This document shows, in pieces, positions 1 to 7,914 of a stretch of 17,582 nucleotides of DNA (its first letter is position 1; every line of letters starts with the position of its first letter). A program made the position numbers and the translations under genes. The stretch covers positions 1 through 17,582 of the forward strand of contig JAPOOT010000138.1 in NCBI GenBank assembly GCA_026713285.1, read 5' to 3'. Source of the stretch: Gemmatimonadota bacterium. Lineage in GTDB: Bacteria; JAAXHH01. The notes under the pieces are model-generated. The model had not been told where the DNA came from. It saw nothing but the letters and a program-made list of their open reading frames with translations, and made no database searches.

Positions 1-1
1 G

Positions 2-634
2 CAAAACGACCGGATCGGCATGGTGGTCTTCGCGGGACGCAGCTTCACGCAGTGCCCGCTTACGCTGGACTACGAGGTGCTGCTCGGCCTGTTGGAACAG
101 GTGGAGATCGGGTTGACCGAGGACGGCACGGCCATTGGAATCGGAATCGCCAATTCCGTCAACCGGTTGCGCCAGAGCAGCGCTGAAAGCAAAGTGGTCA
201 TCCTGTTGACCGACGGCGTGAACAACACGGGCGCGATCGACCCGATCACCGCGGCAAAGGCGGCCAATGCGCTGGGGATCAAGATCTACTCGGTCGGCAT
301 AGGAAAGGAAGAAGGCGCGCCGATTCCCGTCGATGACCCTGTGCTCGGACGCACGTACGCCCGAAATCGGGACGGCAGCCTCGCGCTCACGGAAATCGAC
401 GAGGAAACCCTGCGGCAGGTCGCTAGTATAACGGGCGGTTTCTATTTCAAAGCGACCGATGGCGAGATGCTTTCCCACATTTATCAACGGATAGACGCGC
501 TTGAACGTACGGAAATGAGCGTCATAGCCTACTCGAGGTATACCGAGTTATTCGGTTTTTTCCTGTTGCCGGCCATGTTTCTTGTGCTGGCCGAGGTCCT
601 GTTGACACACACCCGGCTGAGGAGACTCCCCTAG
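2..634 (+). CDS. batA: BatA-like von Willebrand factor A membrane protein (3' part only)
   Basis: This is the C-terminal 210 residues of a VWA-domain protein; the reading frame is open to the left edge, so the true start and the DxSxS metal site lie outside the window. Visible VWA hallmarks are VVFAGRSFTQCPLT, the DGTAIG threonine loop and the ILLTDGVNN strand with its metal-site Asp. One membrane segment near the C-terminus (about residues 182-203 of the visible part, ELFGFFLLPAMFLVLAEVLL) would anchor it in the inner membrane with a very short tail. It is a clear paralogue of the next gene, sharing the VVFAG..F.QCPLT.DY block. Bat proteins are linked to aerotolerance and envelope stress in Bacteroides and Leptospira, but their biochemical role is poorly defined. 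Naming it BatA rather than another VWA paralogue rests on its position ahead of BatB. Confidence 0.82.
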   Translation, partial: QNDRIGMVVFAGRSFTQCPLTLDYEVLLGLLEQVEIGLTEDGTAIGIGIANSVNRLRQSSAESKVVILLTDGVNNTGAIDPITAAKAANALGIKIYSVGIGKEEGAPIPVDDPVLGRTYARNRDGSLALTEIDEETLRQVASITGGFYFKATDGEMLSHIYQRIDALERTEMSVIAYSRYTELFGFFLLPAMFLVLAEVLLTHTRLRRLP

Positions 635-670
635 GCCGGGGAGGACGCGTACCGGTTCTCCGGAGCAGAC

Positions 671-1702
671 ATGCGATTTGCCCAACCCGAGTTTCTTTAC
701 CTGCTTGCGATTGCGCCGCTGCTCATCCTTTTCTTTATCGTTCGGTTCCGGCACAGGCGCGACGTGCTCATGAAGTTGGGCGAGCAGGCACTGCTGGACA
801 GACTGTCCCGATCAACCGTCGCCGGCAGGCAGCCGGTCAAGGCGGCGCTCGTGGTCCTGGCCCTGGTCTGCTTTGTTCTTGCACTCGCGCGTCCGCAGTT
901 CGGAACCCGGTCCGAAACAATACGTCAGACCGGATTTTCTGTCATGGCCGCACTGGATGTTTCCAATAGTATGCTGGCCGAGGATGTCCGGCCGAATCGC
1001 CTCATACGGGCCAAATATGCCGTCCGGTCTCTGGTGAGAAAACTCCGGAACGATCAGATAGGGCTGGTTGTTTTCGCCGGATCCGCTTTTCTGCAGTGTC
1101 CGCTGACTTCCGATTACAGCATCGTCGAGCTCTTTCTGGACGGCATCGATACCCGGACGGTGGGCACGCAGGGAACGGCCATATCGCAAGCGCTGCAAAT
1201 CGCGGGCCAGTCGTTTCAACAGGACCACAGGGGATACAAAGCCATCGTACTGATCACCGACGGAGAAGACCACCAGGAAGACCCGGTCGCCGTCGCAGCG
1301 GATCTGGCGGCCCAGGGCGTACGCGTTTACGTGGTGGGCATCGGTACCCCGAACGGCGTACCCATACCCATCATGGGCGAGGACGGCACGGTCGCCGGCC
1401 ACATGCGGGACCGGTCCGGCGCAGTGGTCATGAGCCGTCTGGACGAGTCCACGTTGCGTCAGATCGCGGAAACGACCGGAGGCGCTTACTACAGGGCTTC
1501 GCCGGGGGGTGAAGAAATGGACCTGGTATACGATACCATCTCCTCGCTGGAGAGGGCGGAGTTCGAAAGCAGGGAATTTACGCAGTACGTTGAACGTTTC
1601 CAGTATATATTGTTGTTCGGTTTGCTGTTGCTGGTCGCGGATACCGTGATACGGGACCGCAGATTGCTCGACGTATCGCCGGAATCGGAACCAAAGCCAT
1701 GA
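671..1702 (+). CDS. batB: BatB-like von Willebrand factor A membrane protein
   Basis: A complete 343-residue VWA protein of the BatA/BatB family. It has two N-terminal membrane segments (about residues 6-24 and 56-74), a VWA domain with an intact MIDAS metal site (D96-x-S98-x-S100, the TQGTAIS threonine loop, LITDGED), and a C-terminal membrane segment (about 309-327). The VWA domain is therefore expected to sit between membrane anchors and bind a protein partner through a divalent metal. The ATG start is preceded by GGAG at 662-665, five bases upstream. The stop overlaps the next start as ATGA, suggesting translational coupling with the TPR gene. Family membership is secure. The aerotolerance role is known from family work in Bacteroides; nothing in this sequence tests it. 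Confidence 0.88.
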   Translation: MRFAQPEFLYLLAIAPLLILFFIVRFRHRRDVLMKLGEQALLDRLSRSTVAGRQPVKAALVVLALVCFVLALARPQFGTRSETIRQTGFSVMAALDVSNSMLAEDVRPNRLIRAKYAVRSLVRKLRNDQIGLVVFAGSAFLQCPLTSDYSIVELFLDGIDTRTVGTQGTAISQALQIAGQSFQQDHRGYKAIVLITDGEDHQEDPVAVAADLAAQGVRVYVVGIGTPNGVPIPIMGEDGTVAGHMRDRSGAVVMSRLDESTLRQIAETTGGAYYRASPGGEEMDLVYDTISSLERAEFESREFTQYVERFQYILLFGLLLLVADTVIRDRRLLDVSPESEPKP

Positions 1703-2400
1703 GCGTAATCCTGGTCATCCTGTTGTTTCTCGGTTGGCAGCCTGCCGCGAAGAATGCTCGCGGAAACGAACTGTACCAACAGGAAAAATACGAAGAGGCG
1801 CTGGCGGCCTATACTGAAGCACTGGCGGAGGACGGCGAAAACCCGGCCTTGCACTACAACCGGGCCAACGCGCTGTACCGCTCCGAGCAGTATCCCTCTG
1901 CCGTGCAGTCGTATACGAACGCACTGGACGGCGAAGCGCCGCTCGATGGCCGGGCCCGGTACAACCTGGGCAACAGCCTGTACCGCATGGGCCGGCTTGA
2001 AGACTCCATCGAGGCTTACAAGGAGGCCCTTCGTATCAAGTCGGACGATCTCGACATGAAATACAACCTGGAATTCGTGACTCGACAGCTACAGGAGCAG
2101 CAGGAAGAACAGGAACGCCGGAACGCGCAGAACCGTCAGGATAACGATGAGGATCAGGAAGACCGGGAGGACCGGGAGGACCAGGAGGATCAGGAGAATC
2201 AGGAAGACCGGGAGGACAACGGGAATCAGCAGCCGGAAGGAGAGGATGATTCGCAACGGCAGCAGGCTCCCAGGGAGGGTGAACTGAGCAGAGCAGAGGC
2301 GGAACGACTCCTGAATGCCCTGAACAGGGATGAGCGGGATATTCAGCGTCGACTGCGCAGACAGCAGGCCACCCAGGTCAATCCGGAGAAAGACTGGTAA
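1699..2400 (+). CDS. batC: BatC-like TPR protein with acidic/Gln repeat tail
   Basis: A 233-residue protein beginning with a hydrophobic stretch (residues 2-12, SVILVILLFLG) that could be a short signal peptide or membrane anchor. About three tetratricopeptide repeats follow (roughly residues 20-120, with blocks such as LHYNRANALY and RYNLGNSLYRMG). Next comes a Glu/Gln/Asp/Arg-rich low-complexity segment (about 130-195) and a charged C-terminal helix containing AERLLNALNRDERDIQRRLRR. TPRs mediate protein contacts, and in the Bat family this position is taken by BatC. The start overlaps the batB stop by four bases (ATGA), supporting both the start and coupling. The C-terminal LLNALxxxExxxQ block resembles that of other BatC-type TPR proteins, so the assignment is good despite the skewed composition. 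Confidence 0.82.
   Translation: MSVILVILLFLGWQPAAKNARGNELYQQEKYEEALAAYTEALAEDGENPALHYNRANALYRSEQYPSAVQSYTNALDGEAPLDGRARYNLGNSLYRMGRLEDSIEAYKEALRIKSDDLDMKYNLEFVTRQLQEQQEEQERRNAQNRQDNDEDQEDREDREDQEDQENQEDREDNGNQQPEGEDDSQRQQAPREGELSRAEAERLLNALNRDERDIQRRLRRQQATQVNPEKDW
2146..2217 (+). repeat. In-frame 9-bp/3-aa acidic repeat in batC
   Basis: Degenerate 9-bp units of the form CAGGAGGAC or CGGGAGGAC run head to tail and encode a Glu-Asp-(Gln/Arg) tripeptide (ED-Q, ED-R, EN-Q) over about 23 residues. The frame is maintained throughout. This is a coding low-complexity tract that probably forms a charged extended or helical linker and is likely to vary in length between strains. Confidence 0.75.
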
Positions 2401-2428
2401 CCGTTCCACGAATCGCGATGGAAACACC

Positions 2429-3832
2429 ATGATTGTCATGAAATTCGGCGGCACTTCCGTCGGCAGCGCGGAGGCCATTCAACAAGTCGTCGAGATCGTC
2501 GGAAAATACCGCGAACGCGATCCGTTGGTGGTCCTGTCCGCCATGAGCACGGTAACCGACGCGCTTCGGGAAATGGCCGCGGAGGCCTGTGGAGGGACGG
2601 AGCCCTCGGCTTCCCTCTCGGCTTTGCGCAAACGCCATGACGAGACGATTCGCGCCTTGGCCGAAGGGGAGGAGCGGAACCGGGCCCTCGAGGTCTGTGA
2701 CGGACTGATCGATGAACTGTCGGGAATCCTGCACGGTATCACGCTGCTCAGGGAACTGTCCCCGCGTTCGGTCGACCTGGTCAGTTCCTTCGGCGAGCGC
2801 TTATCCGTGGTTGTCGTCTCCGCGGCCCTCAGGTCGGCCGGCCTGTCGTCTCTTCCCGTCGATGCGCGCGAATACGTGAAGACCAACGAGCGCTACACCG
2901 AAGCGGAAGTGAATGTCGCCGAAACGGAACGGCGCTTGTCGGCGGGACTGATCCCCATGGTATCCGGCGGACGCATTCCCATCATAACGGGGTTTATCGG
3001 TTCGACCGATGAAGGGGTCACCACGACCCTCGGGCGGGGCGCCTCGGATTACACCGCCTCCCTTGTCGCCGGTGCGTTACAGGCAGAAGAAGTATGGATC
3101 TGGACGGACGTGGACGGCGCGATGACGGCCGACCCGCGCATGGTCGAGGACGCCCGGGTGCTCAAGGAGATTTCGTATCTCGAGGCCGCCGAGATGTCCT
3201 ATTTCGGCGCCAAGGTGCTCCATCCCATGACCATGCAGCCCGCGGTAAAACAGGAGATTCCCATCCGGATCCGGAACACCTTCCGGACCGAAAACGGCGG
3301 TACGGTCATTTCTTCGCGCACCTTTGAGGCCCCGCTGGGGGTGAAGGCCGTGACGAGCATCGACCGGCTCTGCCTGATCGTGGTCGAAGGAACCAGTCTC
3401 AGCAGAACGCCGGATACGCACGCCCGGCTCTTCAAGACCACGGCGGAACGCAAGACCCAGGTCATCATGATTACGCAGGCTTCCTCCGAACACGACATCT
3501 GCCTGGTCGTAGACGAAAGGGACAGCCAGGGAACCGTCCGGGCGCTGAAGGAGGAATTCCGTCATGAAGTCGCCGAAGGCAGCCTGGAGGAGATCTCGGT
3601 GCAACCCGACCTGGCCGTGGTGGCGGTGGTCGGCGGCGGCATGAAGGGAACCCCGGGCATCGCGGCCCGCACATTCGGCATCCTCGGCGAACACGGGGTC
3701 AATATCATCGCCATCGCCCAGGGTTCATCGGAGCTGAACATTTCATTCATCGTCGAACGGAACGACCTGCAGAAGACCGTTCAACTGGTACACGCGTCCT
3801 TTGGACTCGGAGAGGACGGAGGTTTTGAGTAA
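2429..3832 (+). CDS. lysC: Aspartate kinase (aspartokinase) with C-terminal ACT domains
   Basis: A 467-residue monofunctional aspartokinase that phosphorylates L-aspartate to 4-phospho-aspartate, the first step to lysine, threonine, methionine and diaminopimelate. The N-terminal kinase motif KFGGTSVGSAE (K5) is present, as are FGERLS, the GFIGSTDEG / TTLGRGASDYTA substrate loop and WTDVDGAMTADPR. Two ACT regulatory domains follow (about residues 310-385 and 390-460), so feedback control by an amino acid end product is expected. The consensus RGGSD loop reads RGASD here. I chose ATG 2429 because the family begins almost directly with MxVxKFGGTSV; the frame stays open upstream and a start at 2330 would add 33 unrelated residues overlapping batC. 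It lies 28 bases after batC and overlaps the next gene by 8 bases. Confidence 0.95.
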   Translation: MIVMKFGGTSVGSAEAIQQVVEIVGKYRERDPLVVLSAMSTVTDALREMAAEACGGTEPSASLSALRKRHDETIRALAEGEERNRALEVCDGLIDELSGILHGITLLRELSPRSVDLVSSFGERLSVVVVSAALRSAGLSSLPVDAREYVKTNERYTEAEVNVAETERRLSAGLIPMVSGGRIPIITGFIGSTDEGVTTTLGRGASDYTASLVAGALQAEEVWIWTDVDGAMTADPRMVEDARVLKEISYLEAAEMSYFGAKVLHPMTMQPAVKQEIPIRIRNTFRTENGGTVISSRTFEAPLGVKAVTSIDRLCLIVVEGTSLSRTPDTHARLFKTTAERKTQVIMITQASSEHDICLVVDERDSQGTVRALKEEFRHEVAEGSLEEISVQPDLAVVAVVGGGMKGTPGIAARTFGILGEHGVNIIAIAQGSSELNISFIVERNDLQKTVQLVHASFGLGEDGGFE

Positions 3833-4931
3833 AATAAACCTGTTTCAGTTCGGGAAGGGCAATATAGGCGGCGCATTGGTCAGGCAGGTGGTGGACCGGA
3901 CCGGGTCCCTGGCCGATGCGAGCGGCCTTCGTTTCGAGTACGTCGGGATCTGCGGCCGGGACTACGTGGTATTCGATCCAGGGGGACTCAACGAGGCGCT
4001 TCAAGTAACCGGTGGACTCGACCGGTTGCTCGACGACGGGGACAGGCGCGCGGCCTACCCGGGCGCGGTTGCCATGATGGATAGTCTGCTGGATGATCCA
4101 CCCGCGAACCTGTGCGTTATCGATACTACGTCCGCCGATATGACCGAAGTGCACCTGGGCTGTCTGCGCCGCGGCATTCCGGTCGTGACGGCCAACAAGA
4201 GACCCATCACCGATCGGAGCGGCGCGTACGAAGAGATCCAGCGGCTCGGGCGCGCCAGGCGAATGCGGTACTGGTACGAAACGACCGCCGGCGCCGGGCT
4301 GCCCGTCGTCAGTACGGTCAAGGAACTGGTGGACACCGGCGACGTGGTGACCGAGATCGCGGGATGCCTCAGCGGTACGCTGGGATACATCTGTTCCCGG
4401 CTCGACCGCGGGGGAGCCTTCTCGGAGATCGTCCGGGAAGCGAAGGAACTCGGTTATACCGAACCCGATCCGCGGGACGACCTGAACGGCATGGACGTTG
4501 CCAGGAAAGCGCTGATCCTCGCGCGTGAGATCGGGCACCGGCTTGAAATCGAAGGGCTGGAGATCAAGGGTATGGTCTCCGACGCCCTGCTTGAAGCCCC
4601 TTCGGTCGAGGCGTTCATGGATATGCTCGCCCTGGAAGACGCGGACTACGCGCAGCGGGTCGAATCCTGCGGAAACAACGGGCAGGTGCTGCGATTCGTC
4701 GCGACGGTGGGAGACGACACTTGCCGGGTGGGACTCGAAAGTGTGGACCGGGAGAGTCCCCTGGGAAGCTTGACCGGTCCGGATAACATGGTCGTATGCA
4801 CCACGAAACGATACCGAGACAACCCGCTGATCGTGCGGGGGCCGGGCGCCGGGCCTGAGGTTACCGCCGGTGGCCTGTTCGGAGACCTGATCAAGGCCGC
4901 GAGAATGCTGTCCGGCAGCAATCATCCTTAA
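3825..4931 (+). CDS. hom: Homoserine dehydrogenase, ThrA C-terminal type without ACT domain
   Basis: A 368-residue NAD(P)H-dependent homoserine dehydrogenase reducing aspartate semialdehyde to homoserine. The Rossmann motif FGKGNIGG lies at residues 9-16. TTAGAGLPVVSTVKEL and CLSGTLGYI match the substrate domain. The catalytic region YTEPDPRDDLNGMDVARK supplies E213, D224 and K228, spaced as E208, D219 and K223 are in the yeast enzyme. There is no C-terminal ACT domain, so it resembles the dehydrogenase half of bifunctional ThrA. I prefer TTG 3825: GAGG at 3812-3815 lies nine bases upstream, and homologues begin close to the nucleotide-binding strand. Another in-frame TTG at 3801 would add eight residues. 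The start lies inside the aspartate kinase gene (8-base overlap), implying translational coupling. Confidence 0.93.
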   Translation: MSKINLFQFGKGNIGGALVRQVVDRTGSLADASGLRFEYVGICGRDYVVFDPGGLNEALQVTGGLDRLLDDGDRRAAYPGAVAMMDSLLDDPPANLCVIDTTSADMTEVHLGCLRRGIPVVTANKRPITDRSGAYEEIQRLGRARRMRYWYETTAGAGLPVVSTVKELVDTGDVVTEIAGCLSGTLGYICSRLDRGGAFSEIVREAKELGYTEPDPRDDLNGMDVARKALILAREIGHRLEIEGLEIKGMVSDALLEAPSVEAFMDMLALEDADYAQRVESCGNNGQVLRFVATVGDDTCRVGLESVDRESPLGSLTGPDNMVVCTTKRYRDNPLIVRGPGAGPEVTAGGLFGDLIKAARMLSGSNHP

Positions 4932-4958
4932 CCTGTACACCTGATCCGGGAGCATGAA

Positions 4959-6017
4959 GTGTCGAAGAATGAGATCAAAGTGGGTATCCTGGGCGCCACC
5001 GGAGCGGTAGGACAGCGGTTCGTCCAGTTACTCGAAAACCATCCGTGGTTCAGGGTCACCGCGCTTGCGGCTTCGGAGCGGTCGGCCGGCAAACCCTACT
5101 CGGAAGCCGTGACCTGGCGGCTGGATACGCCGATCCCGGCAGCCGTGGTCGAGATACCCGTATCGCTTTGCGAGCCGGGACTGGACTGCGATCTGGTATT
5201 CTCCGGCCTGGATTCCGCGGTGGCGGGTCCCATCGAGGCGGCTTTCGCGGCGGCCGACTATGCCGTGGTGAGCAATTCGAAGAACCACCGCATGGACGAA
5301 GACGTGCCCCTGCTCGTTCCCGAGGTCAATGCGGACCATTGCGGGATCATCGACCGGCAGCGGAAGCGCAGGGGGTATGGGCGCGGGTTCATCGCGACCA
5401 ATCCGAACTGCTCCACCATCGGTCTTGCGATGGCGCTGAAACCGATTGCCGACCGCTTTGGAATAACGCGGGTCGCGGTTACCACCATGCAGGCCCTGTC
5501 CGGCGCCGGTTATCCGGGGGTCTCCTCGCTCGAAATCCTCGATAACGTGCTTCCCTACATCGGGGAAGAAGAAGAGAAGATGGAGCGGGAAACCCTGAAA
5601 CTGCTAGGCAGGTTCCACGACGGCCGGATTAAAAACGCCCGGACTGTCGTCAGCGCCCAGTGCAACCGGGTACACGTCCAGGACGGACACATGGAATGCG
5701 TCTCGGTGGCCCTGGAGAACGAGACAGACGTAAACGGCCTCGCCGAAGCGCTGCGCAACCACCGGGGGCCGCCCCAGGAACTCGGCCTGCCATTTGCCCC
5801 CAGGCGCCCGATTATCGTCCGCGATGAACCGGACCGGCCGCAGCCGAGGATAGACCGCGACGCCGAAAACGGCATGGCCGTGACGGTGGGGCGCATACGG
5901 CCGTGCTCCGTACTCGACATGAAATTCGTGGTGCTGTCCCACAATACCGTCCGCGGGGCCGCCGGTACCGCCATCTTGAACGCGGAACTGCTGCGGACCC
6001 GGGGGTTTCTGGACTGA
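4959..6017 (+). CDS. asd: Aspartate-semialdehyde dehydrogenase (yeast/archaeal type)
   Basis: A 352-residue NADPH-dependent enzyme that reduces aspartyl phosphate to aspartate semialdehyde, the step between the two upstream gene products. The dinucleotide motif GILGATGAVGQRF is at the N-terminus. The active-site cysteine is C151 in TNPNCST, and the second catalytic residue is H244 in VQDGHMECVSV. The spacing and the NPNCSTIGLAMALKP and CNRVHV..GH motifs match the subclass found in archaea, fungi and some bacteria rather than the E. coli form. The start is GTG 4959 with GGGAG at 4948-4952, six bases upstream; a nearby ATG at 4954 is out of frame. It lies 27 bases after the homoserine dehydrogenase gene and four bases before batD. 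Confidence 0.94.
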   Translation: MSKNEIKVGILGATGAVGQRFVQLLENHPWFRVTALAASERSAGKPYSEAVTWRLDTPIPAAVVEIPVSLCEPGLDCDLVFSGLDSAVAGPIEAAFAAADYAVVSNSKNHRMDEDVPLLVPEVNADHCGIIDRQRKRRGYGRGFIATNPNCSTIGLAMALKPIADRFGITRVAVTTMQALSGAGYPGVSSLEILDNVLPYIGEEEEKMERETLKLLGRFHDGRIKNARTVVSAQCNRVHVQDGHMECVSVALENETDVNGLAEALRNHRGPPQELGLPFAPRRPIIVRDEPDRPQPRIDRDAENGMAVTVGRIRPCSVLDMKFVVLSHNTVRGAAGTAILNAELLRTRGFLD

Positions 6018-6021
6018 GCGT

Positions 6022-7914
6022 ATGAAACACTGGATTCACATTGGCCTCATCGCGTTGCTGCTTCTCATCTCTCCATCCGTATCGGGGCAGGAGATCTCCG
6101 TCACCGCGGAGGTGAGCCGTAACCGGATGACGGTCGACGAAACACTGATGCTGACTGTCTCGGTCTCCGGTTCCAATCTGGGCGACGTCCCGAAGCCCGT
6201 GTTGCCCGACATGCAGTCGTTCATCGTCATCGGCAGCACCTCCTCCACGTCCTCCAGCTTCAATCTGGTTAACGGAAAACTGTCCTCGTCCAGATCGGTC
6301 CGGTTCATCTACCAGTTGAAGCCCCGGAATACGGGGACCTTCGTCATCGACGCGGCTGAGGTGACTTACGACGGCGTGACGCACGAAACCACGCCGATTT
6401 CGATAGTGGTTGCTCCGTCCGCCTCAGGCGCCGCCTCCGCGGCGGGAAACCGTGTCGCACCGGGGGGCGGTTCCCCTTCCTCGGCCATGGGTTCAATGCA
6501 GGATGACACGGCACAACCGGACCTGGGCGACGCAGTGTACATCCGGACCACCCTGGACAAGAAGCAGGCCTACGTGGGTGAGCAGGTAACGGTGACCTAT
6601 ACGCTATATACCCGCCTGGGTCTTTCGAACGCGCGTTACGACGTAGTCCCCTCCTATACCGGTTTCTGGATGGAAGAGCAGTTTACCGCGCATCACCTCG
6701 ATTTCATGGAAGAAATCATCGCCGGCCGGAGGTACGCCGTATCGAAACTGCGTCAGATCGCCTTGTTCCCCACCGTGACCGGGGAGCTGACCATCGACCC
6801 GCTGTCGATGGTCTGTGACGTACAGGGCGAAAGGTCCCGAAGAAGCCTCTTCGACAGCTTTCTCAACGATCCCTTCGATACGTTTTTCTCGAACACGCGC
6901 CAGATCAGGGTGACATCCGTGGAGCAGGCCGTGCGGGTTCTGCCTTTGCCGGACGCGGGCCGACCTGCCGGTTTCAGCAACGCGGTGGGCGATTTTTCAC
7001 TCGAGGCGACCGTGGATCAGGCCACCACCGAAGTAAACCAGCCAGTGACGCTGACGGTCGTGCTGGCCGGCGAGGGCAACCTGAAGACCGTGGAAGATCC
7101 CGTCCTGCCGCCGCTCGGGGTTTTCAATGAATACCAGTCCGGCAACAGGGCGGAATACGCGTCGGGCGGGTTGCGCATTTCGGGGACAAAAACCTGGGAA
7201 CACGTGCTGATCCCCACGGCCCCCGGAGAACACATCATCGCGCCGCTCGAATTTCCGTTTTTCAATCCCGATACGGATTCCTACCGGGTTACGACAACCG
7301 ATCCGGTAACGGTTACCGTCCTGCCGGCCAGCGGCGTGCAGGCGGCTGCCGCCGTTATGCCGCGCAAGACTCCCGTCCGGCAAATACGCAAGGATATCCA
7401 ATACATCAAGCCCGAAACAGTTTTCCTCGGCGACCAGGGAGCGGTCCTGTACCAGTCGCCCTGGTACCTGCTATTGCATTTCCTGCCCGTCGCGGCGGTC
7501 CTGGCCACGGTCCTGTACAGGTCCCATGCCCATCGCCTGCGGCGCGACGCCGGCTATGCCCGCCGGCGCCAGGCGAAAAGCAACGCCCTGGGCGAACTGA
7601 AGCGGTCCGGAGAGCGGCTGAAGCAGGATGCGCTCGACCAGGCCATCACCGGCATATCCAACGCGTTGTACGGTTATATCGCCGCCAGGTGCAATCTGCC
7701 GACGGCCGGCCTGACGTCGGCCCGCGTCGTCGAACTCCTCAGGGGACGAGGCGTGGACGAAGAGACGGTCGGCCTGGTCAGGGACTGTTTGGACTCCTGC
7801 GACCTGGCCCGGTTCGCCCGGACGGCGCATTCGGTCGAACACACCGAAGACCTTCTTGGCAGGGCACGGAACGCAGTCGAATCCATCGAATCGCAGTTAA
7901 ACGGTGACCGTTGA
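6022..7914 (+). CDS. batD: BatD-like 'oxygen tolerance' protein
   Basis: A 630-residue exported protein of the BatD family. It has a signal peptide (residues 1-22; hydrophobic core IGLIALLLLI, cleavage near SVSGQ). A long beta-rich periplasmic region of repeated Ig-like segments follows, including VSRNRMTVDETLMLTVSVSG near the N-terminus and a second similar block, ATVDQATTEVNQPVTLTVVL, near residue 330. A Gly/Ser/Ala-rich linker lies at about 133-158. A membrane segment (about 478-499, WYLLLHFLPVAAVLATVLY) precedes a cytoplasmic helical tail of about 130 residues. Residues TYTLYTR and the FWMEE block near 215 are typical of the family. It begins four bases after asd, so it is almost certainly co-transcribed with the aspartate-pathway genes. 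The molecular function of BatD is not established. Confidence 0.88.
   Translation: MKHWIHIGLIALLLLISPSVSGQEISVTAEVSRNRMTVDETLMLTVSVSGSNLGDVPKPVLPDMQSFIVIGSTSSTSSSFNLVNGKLSSSRSVRFIYQLKPRNTGTFVIDAAEVTYDGVTHETTPISIVVAPSASGAASAAGNRVAPGGGSPSSAMGSMQDDTAQPDLGDAVYIRTTLDKKQAYVGEQVTVTYTLYTRLGLSNARYDVVPSYTGFWMEEQFTAHHLDFMEEIIAGRRYAVSKLRQIALFPTVTGELTIDPLSMVCDVQGERSRRSLFDSFLNDPFDTFFSNTRQIRVTSVEQAVRVLPLPDAGRPAGFSNAVGDFSLEATVDQATTEVNQPVTLTVVLAGEGNLKTVEDPVLPPLGVFNEYQSGNRAEYASGGLRISGTKTWEHVLIPTAPGEHIIAPLEFPFFNPDTDSYRVTTTDPVTVTVLPASGVQAAAAVMPRKTPVRQIRKDIQYIKPETVFLGDQGAVLYQSPWYLLLHFLPVAAVLATVLYRSHAHRLRRDAGYARRRQAKSNALGELKRSGERLKQDALDQAITGISNALYGYIAARCNLPTAGLTSARVVELLRGRGVDEETVGLVRDCLDSCDLARFARTAHSVEHTEDLLGRARNAVESIESQLNGDR

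Noticed and set aside
2330..2428. N-terminal extension of aspartate kinase by 33 residues
   Set aside because: The extension overlaps batC in another frame and does not resemble the family, which begins at the KFGGTSV strand.
3747..4955. A 402-codon minus-strand open frame over the homoserine dehydrogenase gene
   Set aside because: It is antisense to a gene with complete catalytic motifs; its composition is that of a shadow frame.
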